From Cymbidium sinense (taxonomy: Eukaryota > Streptophyta > Magnoliopsida > Asparagales > Orchidaceae): a stretch of DNA of 64,000 nucleotides. The stretch is taken from assembly GCA_021442155.1 (NCBI GenBank), contig CM038229.1:70638443-70702442 (forward strand), written 5' to 3'. Below are positions 23,600-35,242 of this stretch, one piece after another (position 1 is the first letter of the stretch; each line of letters opens with the position of its first letter). Position numbers and translations under genes: made by a program. A model generated the notes under the pieces. It was not told the origin of the DNA, ran no database searches, and saw only the letters and a list, made by a program, of their open reading frames with translations.

Positions 23600-24135
23600 G
23601 ATGAACAAATCATAAATTTAGGGGAGGTTGACAATCACCATTAGGAGATGTATTTTGATGGTGCAGCTTTCTTTCATAAAGGAGAGAACCACAAGCTACT
23701 CTTCCAAAAAATGCAGGGATAGAATAGTTCTCTTAACTCTAGACCGTGATGTGATGAGATTCTCATAATATCTCTCCAATCCATGCACCAACAATGAAGC
23801 TGAGTATGAGGTTTTGATTGCCAATTTGGAGTTAGCCATTACAGTGAGTGTCAAGAGCATCAACATCTATGGTGATTCTCAGTTGGTCATCGACCAGAAT
23901 GTCGGGTCCTACAAGGTTCTAAAACCTAAGCTTCATCACTACCACGAGTACACCATGAAGGTGTTGGTCCAAATCCCTAAGGTCACCATCTACAAGGTCC
24001 CTCAAGGAGAGAACGTAGTCGCAAATGCTTTGGCAAAACTTGCCAAGGAATTGGCATGTCCAAAAGATGATTCCATTCTAATAAGGGTCCAAAACAGACA
24101 ATTCCTATCCTTTATTGATGCTGAACTCGTCTAGA
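23600..24135 (+). pseudogene. Second (aRH-type) RNase H domain of element B
   Basis: Motifs in order: MYFDGA (Asp codon 23657-23659), a frameshifted stretch, CTNNEAEYEVLIANLELAI, YGDSQLVIDQNVGSYKVL, YKVPQGENVVANALAKLAKEL. The DG, NEAEYE, GDS and N..ANALA set is that of class-I RNase H. A second RNase H after the first one is known for Tat-group elements, and this is the main reason for that assignment. The part 23814-24134 is open for 106 codons. Confidence 0.8.
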
Positions 24136-24179
24136 GACTTTCTCTTGAAGGGGAGGTTGCCATTGCCAAAAAGGATAAG

Positions 24180-25433
24180 GAGCTGGATTAGAGGCAACCA
24201 TTCATAGATTACTTGACTAGAGGCAAACTACCTCAAGAGAAGTCACAAGCTCATCAAATGAAGCAGAGAGCTCGCTCCTATGCTCTCATGGATGGCACCT
24301 TGTACCGACGATCTTTCAATCAAATGTGGTTATGTTTAGACAAACACGAAGCCCGTAGCATCATGATCGAGGTACATTCAGGTTTATATGGAGCGCATCA
24401 ATCTAGTCTGAAGATGAAAGCAAAGATCAAGAGACTAGGATACTACTGGCCTTTGATGATCACAGACTGCATAGACGTAGCTAGGAGATGCCATCAGTGT
24501 CAGGTACATGGTGTGATCCTACATCAACCACCCAACATTCTATACCCTACATTGGCCTCATAAAAATTTGAGTGCTGGGGTACCGACATTGTGGGTCCAA
24601 TCGATCCTTTTCTTCCAAGGGTCATCGGTTCATCTTAGATACCACCGATTACTTTTCCAAGTGGGCGGAGGCAATCTCACTCAGAGAGATCACAGCTTAG
24701 CATGTGCTCTAGGTTTTCAGAAATCATATCGTATATAAGTTCGTGGTGCCTCGATGAATTATATCCGATAATGGTATTGCATTCAAGAGCACCAATATCA
24801 ATAGCTTCACCAAAAGACACATTATAGATTGGAGATACTCCACCATCTACTATCTCAGGGAAAATGGCCTAACAGAAGCATTCAACAAAACTCTCATCTA
24901 GATGCCAAAGAAGGCTCTTGATGATAACAAATGATAGTGGCATGAGCAGTTAGTTGAAGCAATGGGCATACTACACCACATACAGAACTCCAACTCAATC
25001 TACCCCATTATCCTTAGTGTATGGGTCTAAAGCCATTCTACCATTAGAAGTTCAACTCCCATCACTAAGGATAGTAATGGATAGTAAAATGACTACATAG
25101 CAGAATGCAAAGTTGTGGTTAGAAGTGCTCAAAGGTTTGGAGGAGAGATGCCTACGGGGGTGCCAGAATCTCGAGTTATACAAGGTCAAGATGATTCAAG
25201 CTCACAACAAGCTGGTCCACCCTAGAACTTTTCAAGTAGGGGAACTTGTATTAGTTCTAAGGAGACCAATTGTTGCCCATCAAAAGATGGGAGGCAAGTT
25301 TGAACCCACTTGGGAAGGCCCTTTTTCCATGGAGAAAGCCTACTAAGGAGGACCTAATCAGCTTATTTATCATAAAGGGGAACACCCGATGCTTCTAATT
25401 AATGGGCTATATTTGAAGAAATATTACTCATAA
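24180..25433 (+). pseudogene. Integrase domain of element B
   Basis: The zinc finger is open at 24213-24563: H-x6-H (codons 24375 and 24396) and CHQC (24489-24500). The catalytic triad codons are kept: Asp 24585-24587, Asp 24767-24769 in SDNG, Glu 24875-24877, with 35 residues between the last two (D,D35E). A GPY/F-like tail (25113-25346) has RRPIVAHQKMGGKFEPTWEGPF, and the frame would end near 25431. Frameshifts occur around 24600 and stops at about 24700-24960. It would insert the cDNA into host DNA; broken here. Confidence 0.85.
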
Positions 25434-28400
25434 AATCATGTTTAAAAATAATTATCTTGAAAAATTATATTCCAATTCATCAAAATATTCTCTTCTTTTG
25501 AAACATTATTTGCTTGTTTGCGAATCCGCCACGATATGTTTAGAATAGGTGTAAGAGAACCTAAGAGGCTTCCTATCCCTCTTTCACAACACGAACATAA
25601 ATTAAACATGATTCCCCAAGCACTACTAGAATAGTTGTGAGTGAACCCAAGAGGCATCGTATTTCTACTAGCACAACTAAGTTAGGTGTAAGAGAACCTA
25701 AGCGACATCCTTTCTTAGTGGAATCCCGATTGCCATTCATGGCACCATTTCATCAAATTCCCCAACATGTTTTAGGATAAGAATAAGAGAAACCGAGTGA
25801 CAATCTATTCCCTTTAACACAAGCACAAAAATAAACATATATTTTTTATCTCGAGCTACTTTGATGTGGGAGAAAGCCCCCTGTGGCACTCACTCATTAG
25901 CTGCTCTTGGTCAGGCTGACACACTATCTTGCTAGTTTGTCACCCCAATGGTCACTTGTCTGGTGGATGTGAGTCCCCACGCTTTCTTCCTGACTTGATC
26001 ATTACAAACTAACGAGCACCTTGTTAGTTTGGTAGACCTCACTACGCAGTCAGTAAGCTACTGCATGTTGACTCTGTTTAAGAGGATGTAAGTCTACATG
26101 CTTTCTTCTTGAACTAGCCATCAAGCACTGACTAGGTCAAGTATATTTGAGGCCTAAGATAAGTCCCCCAATGGCTCCTTCCCCCTTGACTACTTTTGAG
26201 ATTGATATAAGTCCCCCAGTGAGATTTACTCAGTAGTCGCCTTACGTTGGATGACACCCGTCCAGCCAAAGATAGACTATCCCAACTATCAGTTTTGCTA
26301 TAGGAGGATGTGAGTCCCCGATGCTTTCTTCCTAGGTTGATTGTCGTAAACTGATGGGCACCTTAGGTTGGTTGATGTTCGCTATGCTGACAGTGACTCA
26401 CCCGGTCAATACACCACTCTTGGCAAATTTGAGTCCCCGCGCTTTCTCCTTGAGTTGACCACCGAATACCTAATGCAAATTACCTTCTCCAGGGTTTTCG
26501 ATAAAGCCCTTAGTGGCACCTTTTCCCTACAGGCATTCTATTTGGATCACATCCTTTACGACCCCATTTAGACACTACTCGGGTTACTCTTAGATTGGAC
26601 AGTTCTCCTTTCCTAAGAGCCACCCCAGTGGTTGGAGAATTTGTTCAGCGGATGCACATATCCTCTCTTAGTTTAGTAAATCTAAGACATGTCTAGCTGA
26701 TATAAGCTCCTTCTTAGTATGATCTCTCGCTAACCAATAGGGTCCATGATAAATAAATAAACAAAATAAATAAAATAATTTGCTTGTGGATTAGAAATTT
26801 AAGCCCTCAGTGGCCCCTTTCCAGAGCAAGAATCCTATCTTTAGGGAAGTGTCAGTAGAACTCCCTATAGAAATTGCTTGACTACTCTTAAGTAGAGATA
26901 AGTCCCCAGGTCGGAACTCTCTCAGTAGTCACCCTTAGATCAGGTTCAATTTGTTTTGCCACAAATAGGTTACCCTGTCAGTCATTTCGCTTTGGAAGAT
27001 GTAAGTCTACTATGTATTATTTATAGCATGATGTCGCAAACCTACGGGCAGCCTTAGGTTGGGTTGACATGTTGTCTTGCTAATGTGTCATCCCAGCGAT
27101 CCTCTCATTCAGAAAAGATGTGAGTCCTCTTGCTTTCTTCCCTGAATCAACCACTATAAACCGAAAGGCAACCCCTTTGGTTGGATAGTTCTCCCCTCGG
27201 CCGGGAAACTACTCCCTTTGGATTGGTAACTGTGTTAGACCAAGGCCAATGCCCCTACTCAGTACAGTCCATCATAAATCGATGGGATCAATCAAATATA
27301 AGAAATAATAAAATTAACTTTGACTATCTTTGAGTTGATTTAAGTCCCCCAATGACATTCACTCAGTAGTCAGCCTTAGGTCGGGTTGACATATTACCTT
27401 GCTAGTATGTCACCCCAGCGGTCTTCTATTCAGGTAGATGTGAGTCCTCGTGCTTTCTTCCCTGAATTAATCATTGCAAACTGAAGGGAAACCCCTTTGG
27501 TTGGATAGTTCTCCCCTTGACTGGGAAACTACTCCCTTTGGATTGGTAAATCTGTGTTAGACCAAGGCCAATGGCCCTTACTCAGTACAGTCCATTGCAA
27601 ATCGATGGGATCCATTAAATATGATTAAAAATGAAATTAACTTTGTCTTTCTTTGAGCTGATTTAAGTCCCCCAGTGGCATTCACTCAATAGTCATCCCT
27701 AGGTCGGGTTGACATGTTACCTCGCTAATGTGTCGCCCTAGTGGCCTTTTGTTCAGGAAGATGTGAGTCCCCGTGCTTTCTTTCCTGAATTAATCATTGC
27801 AAACTGAAAGGCAGCCCCTTTGGTTGGATAGTCCTACTATGTGGTTAGTAGACTACCCCTTTGGATTTGTAAATTTGAGCTAGATCAAGGCCTGCATGGT
27901 CCCTACTCAGTGCGATCCATTGCAAACCAACAGAGTCCATCTCAAAATTCAAAATTTAAAATCTAAAATAAATTCAACCTTCCTCCTCAGTGGAGCCAAA
28001 CTAAACAAACAAAATAAATCCAATTAATCTCCCTAGTGGAGTCAGATCAAATAAATTAAACAAATCCGCCTCTCCTCAGTGAGATGCAAATCTTTTCAAT
28101 TCACCTATGGATGACTTGAACTTGCTCCCCTAGTGGAGAGTTCCCATTTTCATCCCTATCGGATCCCAAATTATAATCCCCCAATAGATTTCACAACCTT
28201 TTATCCCCAGTGGATGATGTGAACTTGCTCCTCTAGTAGAGAGTTCACATTTTCATTCCTAGTGGAGCACCAAATCAGAAATCAACAAATCAAATCAATT
28301 CTCCCCCCAACGAGAATCAAATGAAATTAAACCTCTCATCCCTCAGTGGATGACTTGAACCTTTTTCCCTAGTGGAAGGTTCACATACGCAATCCTTAGT

Positions 28401-28601
28401 GGATTCCTCCTTTACTCTCTTATGTCTTTGACATGAGTAGAGTCACATTGCACTAAAATTTTGATCCCTTCTACACCTCTAGTCTGGGAGTAGATCATTT
28501 CTGTTAGTGCTTGTGATCGTTTGAGCATTGTTGATTATCTCGGTCAACACCAATACGTGCGGTATGCCTTGTCAGTCACACCACACCTATTGGGTGCTCT
28601 T
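25434..28601 (+). other. Long non-coding 3' region of element B
   Basis: 3.2 kb between integrase and the 3' LTR with no frame of note. It starts with short repeats of GTGTAAGAGAACCTAAG (25550-25800), followed by diverged copies of a GATGTGAGTCCCC...CTTTCTTCC motif (25966, 26094, 26298, 26429), then three clear 322-bp tandem repeats, then short units built on CCTAGTGGAG (27970-28410). The minus-strand segment 53326-55140 is a homologous copy. No polypurine tract stands directly before the LTR start at 28602, which is odd for a retroelement. Confidence 0.7.
26995..27960 (+). repeat. Three tandem repeats of about 322 bp in the 3' region
   Basis: The motif GATGTGAGTCC..(T/G)GCTTTC begins at about 27118, 27439 and 27761. 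Each unit continues through AACCCCTTTGGTTGGATAG or similar, a GGATTGGTAAA stretch, a (T)TACTCAGT stretch and CCATTGCAAA-like sequence. Unit divergence is perhaps 10-15%. Inverted homologues lie at 53330-53760. Confidence 0.75.
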
Positions 28602-31600
28602 TGTTGACCTCACTTTGGAGTGAGCTCTCAACTTCTCCATCTTAGACATAGGACTCCTCTTAGACATTAAGAGTTTCCTTAGTATTAAGAAACTTATAGT
28701 GATTAGGTGAATACTTAACCCTAGAGACTTAAAAGAGTTAGCCATATGAATGGGTTATGCCTTAGGCGTATTGGGAAAACTTGCCTACCATTTAGCTTGA
28801 ACCAAATTCTTACTTCCTTCTTTCAAGTCCAACTTCATCCAAATCAATTCCAAATCAAATCTATTGATTTTCTCAAATCTTAAATCAAATTTAAAATCTT
28901 TCCTAAGCCATTTTGATTTAATCTTATTGACTTAGCTCAAATCAAACCCAAATCAATTCAAACTCAAAAGATTTTCTCGTAACCCATCTATATTTCATTT
29001 ATATTGACAAATATAAATGAAATATAAATTCAAATAACCAAAATCATTTCAATACTCAAATCTAAATCAAACCCAAATCCAACCTAAACTCTTCCAAGGT
29101 AAATCCTTGAACTCCTTCAAATCAAATTCGAATCAACTCAAACATAAAAGATTTTCTCACGACCCATTTATATTCTCATTTATATTCATAAATATAAATG
29201 AAATATAAATTCAAATAACCAAAACCAAATTCAAAACTCAAGCCCAAATCGAACTTATACCCTTTCAAGTCAATTCTTGAACTTAGCCAAATCAAACTTA
29301 AATCAATCCAAACCTTTGGATTTTCTCTCCAAATAATCAATCCTTCAATCACAAACCAAATATAAACACAAACTTCAATGATCAAACCAAAATCAAATTG
29401 ACCCAAGTCAAACCCATATTCAACCTTTGAACTTGAAAATGTCAAATGAATCAAAACCCATTTGACTCTAAATCACTTGCAATTGGATTTATATTTCAAT
29501 CATAAGTTCGTATGTGAGTTCAACCAAACTTGAATCAAGCCTTGATCAAGCCAATTAACTCACTTAGGCTCACTTGAACCAAAGTGACCTAGAACACCTT
29601 TTTGAGCCAAATTCTAATCCAACCCAAATTGGATTAAACTAAGCCGATCTAAGCCTCACATTGTGAGCAACAATCATCCTAGGATGATCAATCACCCAAA
29701 TTTCTGTCAAACTACATCAAACTTAGCCTTTGACCAAGTCAAAACTTAATCCTAATGAAACTTAAACTAGCCAAAATCTACCATAGGCCAAGTTGATTGA
29801 AACCATTAATCTAGACCAATCCAAAATCAATGATTGAACTTGACCAAGTCATCATTTGAGCCAAACCTATCCTAATTGACACTTGACCCAAGTTGACCCA
29901 AGTTGACCCAAGTTGACCTAAAAAGTCAAAATATGTCAAATCTTGGTCTAAGCTATATTTATTGCAACCAATGAGTCAAATTCATTCTAAATCACTTGTT
30001 GAACTTGACTAAAGCTTCAATTGGCCAACTAGACCTAACCTAGCCCAATTGACCATGAACCCAGCTTGACCTAAGAGATCAAATCAACTTGAAATCAAAG
30101 CAAACCAAAATTGATTGAAACCAAAGCTTGCAATACATTTTAAATGATCAACCAAGCCTAAACCAACCCATGACCTAACCCAATTGGGTCAAATGGATCA
30201 AATTGGTCAACTTGACTCATTTGAGCTAAGTGAACTCAAATGAATCAAAATAAAATATAAATAAAATTAAACCAAACCAATGACACCCATTGGCTATAAA
30301 TGATCATTTGAACTTGACCTAACCCATGGTTTGACCCAATTTGACTAGTTGGTCAACTTGACCCAAGTTGACCATTTTGACCTAAATGGGTCAACATGAG
30401 CCAAATCATATCAAATAAACTCCAAATTCATTGAAAATTGGCACAACCCATTCTTCAATCATTCCAAATATGTCCAAATCAAAATCAAGACCAAATGACT
30501 ACTTTACCACTAGGTCAAAGGGTAACCTATGACCAAATTCACTTGGAATTTGGCCAATTCCTTTTAATGGCCACTTGACATCTTCCTAGTGGATCATTTG
30601 GACACCAAGGAGGGTGGTGCACATGACCCAATGGGTTTGGGTCAGCCATGACCCAACCCAAGGCCAAACCGACCACTCCACTCAAAATTTTGCACTTGGA
30701 TCACCTCCCACACTCATTTAACACATATGTACCTCCTCTATTCCACTTCTCTGCCAAAATTGAACCACATGGGATCCCTAACAACCTAAACAACCCATTC
30801 AATCCAAGCAATTAAAGAAAAATGAAAAGGCAACAGCCGTTCGATCTAAGAAGGGGGAGATGTACTTCCCCTCATTTCCACTCAAACCATGACTCTTGCA
30901 TTCGATTGAGCTCAAAGGATCGAAAGCAAGCATTCACACTAAGCATTTCCAAGCTCTCTCCAATTTCCCTCTCTCAATTTTCTTCAAAGTCAAAACATGG
31001 GAGATGAGGAGAAATCCCACTTCACTCAATTTACAACCAAACCTCAATCCACTTTGCAAGCACCACCAAGGAGGCAAGTTGAGCTCACCCAAAGAATTTC
31101 CTAAGCATCCAAGCCACGGGAAGGGAGACCTAGACGTAAGTCGCAAGCCATTGGAGTGAGCTTTGGTCAATTAGGAGATCCACTTCAAATTGAACCATGA
31201 AACTTTCAACAGGGCTTTGACTCCACTAGACGAAGCTACATCCATCGTTGGAAGCGCCACTGATAGCCTCCAGTGAGGTATGACTAAAAACTGAGCTTAA
31301 GTTGTAAAATCCTTGGTTCTTTGTGAAAGAAATTATAATCCCAATAGAATTCAATCGTTGGATGTTCTTCCTTATGCTCCTAGATGGTGTGCATTGAATC
31401 TCAACCTAATCCGACCTCAAGTAAGCTTTGATCAAGCCATGGAGGATGGACGGTCTCAGTCTCCAGCAAGCAAAGGTAGGGATGAATCATGGGCCGTTCA
31501 TCCCACATGTTTTGGATGGACGACCCTGATTAAAATGCATAGATCTGATGATTTAATCCTTTATAATCACAGGTTTAATCTTGACCATTCGATCCTTGAT

Positions 31601-32432
31601 CAAATGGCCTAGGGGAAAGCGCATTGCCCCACCAACTGATGCGGTGCGCAATGTGATAACTTAAATAACTAATCCCATCATGCCACGTGAAAAGCGTGCG
31701 CCGTGTTAGCAGTCCACATGGTATAGATGAGATTAGTTATATAACTAGGCTATTTAATTACCTATTAATACAGAAAGTTCATAAATTCATTACTAAATGT
31801 AAAAAAATTCAAAAAAAAAAAATGCAAACTCAGGTTCATTTTAAAGATAATATAGAGGCGAATCCAATAAAATTATTTCTAATTAATTTTGAATGATGAA
31901 CTAATCCATTAATTGAGATAATTAAATATTGTTTAAGAGTGTAGGAGGTTTATGGAATAATTTTGGGATATTTTTTCTAAGCTATTCCCTAAACCCCCTT
32001 CATCCCTTAATCAAAACCTAATTAAGGATTAATCCATTAATGATCTACTTAATTAATCTAATTAAATTTTCAAAACTAATTCGAAATTAATCAATCTACT
32101 TAATGAATCATTTCTTAAGATGTAATTAACTACTAGGGCTTGCCTCCATAGGGAACTTAAAGAACCCGATTTAAAATAAACCCTACTTTACTTTTTCATG
32201 TAAAGTAGAGGAAGAATCTCTGGTACATTCGAAGACCCATTATCTTTAGGAGTCCTTATTAGGTGATTAGGTCATTGTACGATGGTGACTTCTATCTCTC
32301 GAGATAGTACATAATTTCTTAATGTCATACCTGCTCACTATCATAAGAACATCTACAGATCTACGTGATATCCTACTAGCATAATTTTATTTTTCATTTA
32401 TTCATTTAGATGAAACATAAAATTTCACCACA
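28602..32432 (+). repeat. 3' LTR of element B with a 3.5-kb internal deletion
   Basis: It starts TGTTGACCTCAC and ends TTTCACCACA. It follows the 5' LTR closely until about 32097, then jumps to sequence matching 13708 of the 5' LTR (CTTAA(T/G)GAATC...TTAAGATGTAATTAAC). The 5' LTR is 7361 bp, this one 3831 bp. The W-box stretch (29390-30400) and the GGGGGAG palindrome (30853) are present. The lost part includes both TATA-like candidate blocks. Confidence 0.85.
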
Positions 32433-33800
32433 CAGTCATACTATATCAGCCAAGGGGGGGTTCCAAATCCCTTGCTCTGCTTAATTTACTTGATCTTTTT
32501 TACTTTGTACCTTCATACAAATTTAAAAAATCAATGAAGAAGAAGACTGATTCTACTTACATTCTCTATACTTTTGATGATTCTGATGATTTCATTCATA
32601 TAGAAAGCTCTCCAAGTACTAATAGTTATAACAATTCTAATCCACACCTTTCTAATTTTGAAATGGATTACCCATTTCTAAATCACCCAGGTTCACCCAT
32701 TGAGATTGACTTGGACTCAGCTAACTTTGATGATCCTATAGTTGAAGCTGTAGGTGAACCTCATGAGCAGGTAGAACTTTCCACTAAACCATCTCATGAA
32801 GTCACTGAAGTCAACTTTCGTAATGAAAAAGTTCTACCTCCTAGGGTAGCACCTCAGGATAAGGGTAAATAAGTCATTGGTTCTAACAGTCAAAAAGCTC
32901 CTCCACAGGATGCTCCACTTATGGATATGCTTGTGGAGGGCCAACCTAGAGTTGACTACAATGTCCTCGCTCACCTGAGAAAGTTGCCAACTAAACCAAG
33001 CATATATGATGCTCTTCTCTTATCCAAAGAGATGAGGGAGTCATTGATTAAATCCCTTCTCGATCCAGAAATATGCTTAGCTCAGCTGACCACTATTAGA
33101 AAGGAGACATATTTTTCAAGAGATGCCCGAGATATACATTCATCGATGAAGACCTTTTGGGGGACAACGGAGCACAACCGTCCCCTCCACATCACAGTAA
33201 ACATGGGTAGATTCAGACTCTCCAAGGTGTTAGTTTATCAAGGTGCCTCAGTGAACATTATGAGTCTAAAAATCCTTGCCTACTTGAGGATTGACATCTC
33301 TGAACTCCAAGGAGACCAGATGATGTTGAAAGGATTCAACGAATAAGGTGAGAGGGCTTTAGGCTCTATAGTGTTACCATTAGAGATAGATGACTGGAAG
33401 ACAGAAGCCAAGTCTTATATAATCGATTCAAATACATCTTTCACTACTTTTCTCGGTAGGCCTTGGATGCATGTAAACAACATGATTCCATCCTCTTTGC
33501 ATTAGTGCATCAAATTCAAAAGAGGTGGAATCGAGTATTGTGTTAAAGGAGACTTGAAGTCATTCTCAGTCAGAGAGGTCGAGATTTATAAAGATGCAGC
33601 CTACTATCTTCCTCCAAATCAAAAAGTCTATTCTTGTGAACTTGGTGAAAGTTTAAAATCAAAAGAAAAAAGAAACAAAAAAAAATGAAAAAGAAATTGA
33701 AAAAGAAAAAGAAAAGGAAAAGGGAAAAGAAAAAGAAAACACAAGTGAGTGAGAATCAGACACTGAGGAAGAGGTAGAGCCAAATGTTAGATTCTACCCA
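32433..33800 (+). pseudogene. Protease region of element A (resumes after B)
   Basis: Sequence aligns with C at 48330 onward. The spacer frame 32534-32872 begins KKKTDSTYILYTFDDSDD and is acidic. The frame 32921-33346 holds DMLVEGQPRVDYNVLAHLRKLPTKPSIYDALLLS and the retropepsin core RLSKVLVYQGASVNIM. The catalytic Asp is replaced by Tyr (codon 33236-33238). After a TAA the frame continues with GERALGSIVLPLEIDDWKTEAKSY and FTTFLGRPWM. A lysine-rich tract lies at 33660-33745. Confidence 0.8.
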
Positions 33801-35242
33801 TAGTTTGTTCTTTCATATGAACACATGGGTAGGATGACTCGAAGAGGAAGAGGAAAATTCAGGGGAAGTTCCAGAGGTGGAAGACCTCCTTGCTAGTGGC
33901 AACCAGTATGAGCTATGTTCCGGCTCACAGGAGTACCCCTGTTATTCACATAGAATTAAAGTCCAGTTCGGAGGATGAATCTCATATGGTTAGCACACCG
34001 ACCAATGATGGAGGTGGGCATTCTTTCTTTTGATGAGGTTGAGAGAATGTGGGAATTGGAGGTGAAGGAAGAGGATATGTTGGATAACTAGCGCTCCCAC
34101 CAAGGATTGCCAAGGTTTGGCCACCAAGCTCTCAAACCATAAGAATAATTCAAAATTTTATAATTGCCAAAAGATCTCCTTCATTCTAATAAGAGGGGCT
34201 ATTTATAGCCATTATAAGCATCTTTTAAGAGAAAAGAATTCAAAATATGGAGGGAAAGGTGGGTGGCCACATTAATGTGAAGCATTAAATTATCTCATTA
34301 TTTTATGCCATCCACCCATTTCACAGGCTATTATTTTATGTGGATTCAACCACCTCACATGTCATGCTTTGAATTTTTAAATGCAAAATTTCAAACATGG
34401 AGTTTCTAGAAGAAAATTAAAATTACATAAATAAAAAAAAGATGAAATCATAAAATGGGCCTTAGGGCTAATGGGCTATGTTCTTCTTTCTTGAATTCTT
34501 GAATTTTCTTTAGCTTGAGATCTTATAAATGGGCCTTGGGCTCTAATTTGTTGATCCTCATGATGTTCTACATCAACCAACCCCTCTTAGTGGGTCCCAT
34601 TGGAGGTGACATTTGAGCTAGACAGTGGTGAAGACCAGGCCTCCAAGCAAAGCATGAATGTATCCAAATCATCATTATGTAGAATAGTCAGACAACAGTT
34701 AGGAACTTTAGCTCTAACCTTACTTTCTTCCTAGGAAGTTAAAGGTTTAGTAGTTAAGGAGGCCCCAAAGTCATCCACAGATGTCAAGCCAAAAGAGATT
34801 TTTGTTGAGAGCATCATCCTCAAGTCAGAAAGCCGATGTAGAACTTGAGGATGATTCATATAAAGATTTAATAAAATTGCTTTTTGATTAGTTTTCACCG
34901 TTTGTTCTTAACTTAGCAAAAAAGGGATCAATCCCACATACTTGGTCTAAACATAGGTCAAACTACTTTGAAAAATTATGGGACAACCAAAGCAGACACT
35001 CTCAATCAAGATCGGACTAGATTGACATGTCCTCGATGGCAACAACCATTGTCATCACCAAATCATTTGAATCTTCTTCTCAAATCATGCTAACTCTTAT
35101 GAGGAGGCATGTTTAGATACTTCAGTTGACCTAAATGAGCCTGAAGTCAAAGATGTACTACCAGAGTTTAAAGAAGAAATCTAATCAACCATTGACAAGC
35201 TCAAAAAATTAACTTGAGAACAAAAGAAAATCCATGCCCGAC
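33801..35242 (+). pseudogene. Protease-RT linker of element A, split by a solo LTR
   Basis: The arginine/glycine-rich start (TRRGRGKFRGSSRGGRPP) lies at about 33836-33890. The linker is interrupted at 34005 by a 570-bp solo LTR and continues at 34581 (PLLVGPIGGDI-type reading in decayed frames). It stops at CCATGCCCGAC (35242), which is B-equivalent 22168 and E-equivalent 58854, where element C begins. Many stops are present. Confidence 0.7.
34001..34580 (+). mobile_element. Solo LTR of a different family with perfect 5-bp target duplication
   Basis: The body 34006-34575 (570 bp) starts TGATG and ends CATCA, a 5-bp terminal inverted repeat with TG...CA ends. ACCAA stands on both sides (34001-34005 and 34576-34580). 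Removing the body and one ACCAA restores the linker seen in B (21520) and C (63575). A TATA-like CTATTTATAGCC lies inside. The sequence is unlike the Tat-type LTRs. It has no coding capacity, as expected for a solo LTR left after LTR-LTR recombination. Confidence 0.8.

Larger units (their letters stand above)
6704..32432 (+). mobile_element. Element B: near-complete giant Tat-like gypsy retrotransposon inside element A
   Basis: This copy has a 7361-bp 5' LTR, PBS, 2.5-kb leader, gag, full pol, a 3.2-kb non-coding 3' region and a 3' LTR, together 25.7 kb. The 3' LTR lacks about 3.5 kb, so the intact length would be about 29 kb. The two LTRs share features that differ from C and D (CACCTTTGGGTGAG / CACTTTGGAGTGAG near the start), supporting them as one pair. 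Flanks TCGAC (6699-6703) and CAGTC (32433-32437) do not match clearly, so a target duplication is not shown. LTR divergence looks like 10-15% by eye, meaning an old insertion. Confidence 0.85.
1..35242 (+). mobile_element. Element A: Tat-like gypsy retrotransposon, 5' truncated by the window and interrupted by element B
   Basis: A consists of an LTR tail (1-1382), PBS, leader and gag (to 6703), then after the B insertion a protease/linker segment (32433-35242). The join is supported by comparison with copy C near 48300: A stops at 6703 just after a serine-rich stretch (CTTCTTC), and the sequence after B's 3' LTR (from 32433) aligns with what follows that stretch in C. A is then cut at 35242 inside the segment before reverse transcriptase, by the LTR of element C. 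Its remaining pol and 3' LTR should lie beyond the window. All reading frames carry stops. Confidence 0.8.

Noticed and set aside
25434..28601. Possible env-like gene after integrase
   Set aside because: No frame above about 67 codons, no signal peptide or membrane segment pattern, and the region is tandemly repetitive.
29176..29454. Minus-strand frame of 92 codons
   Set aside because: It is antisense to AT-rich LTR repeats and reads as a biased Phe/Leu/Gly/Ile sequence.
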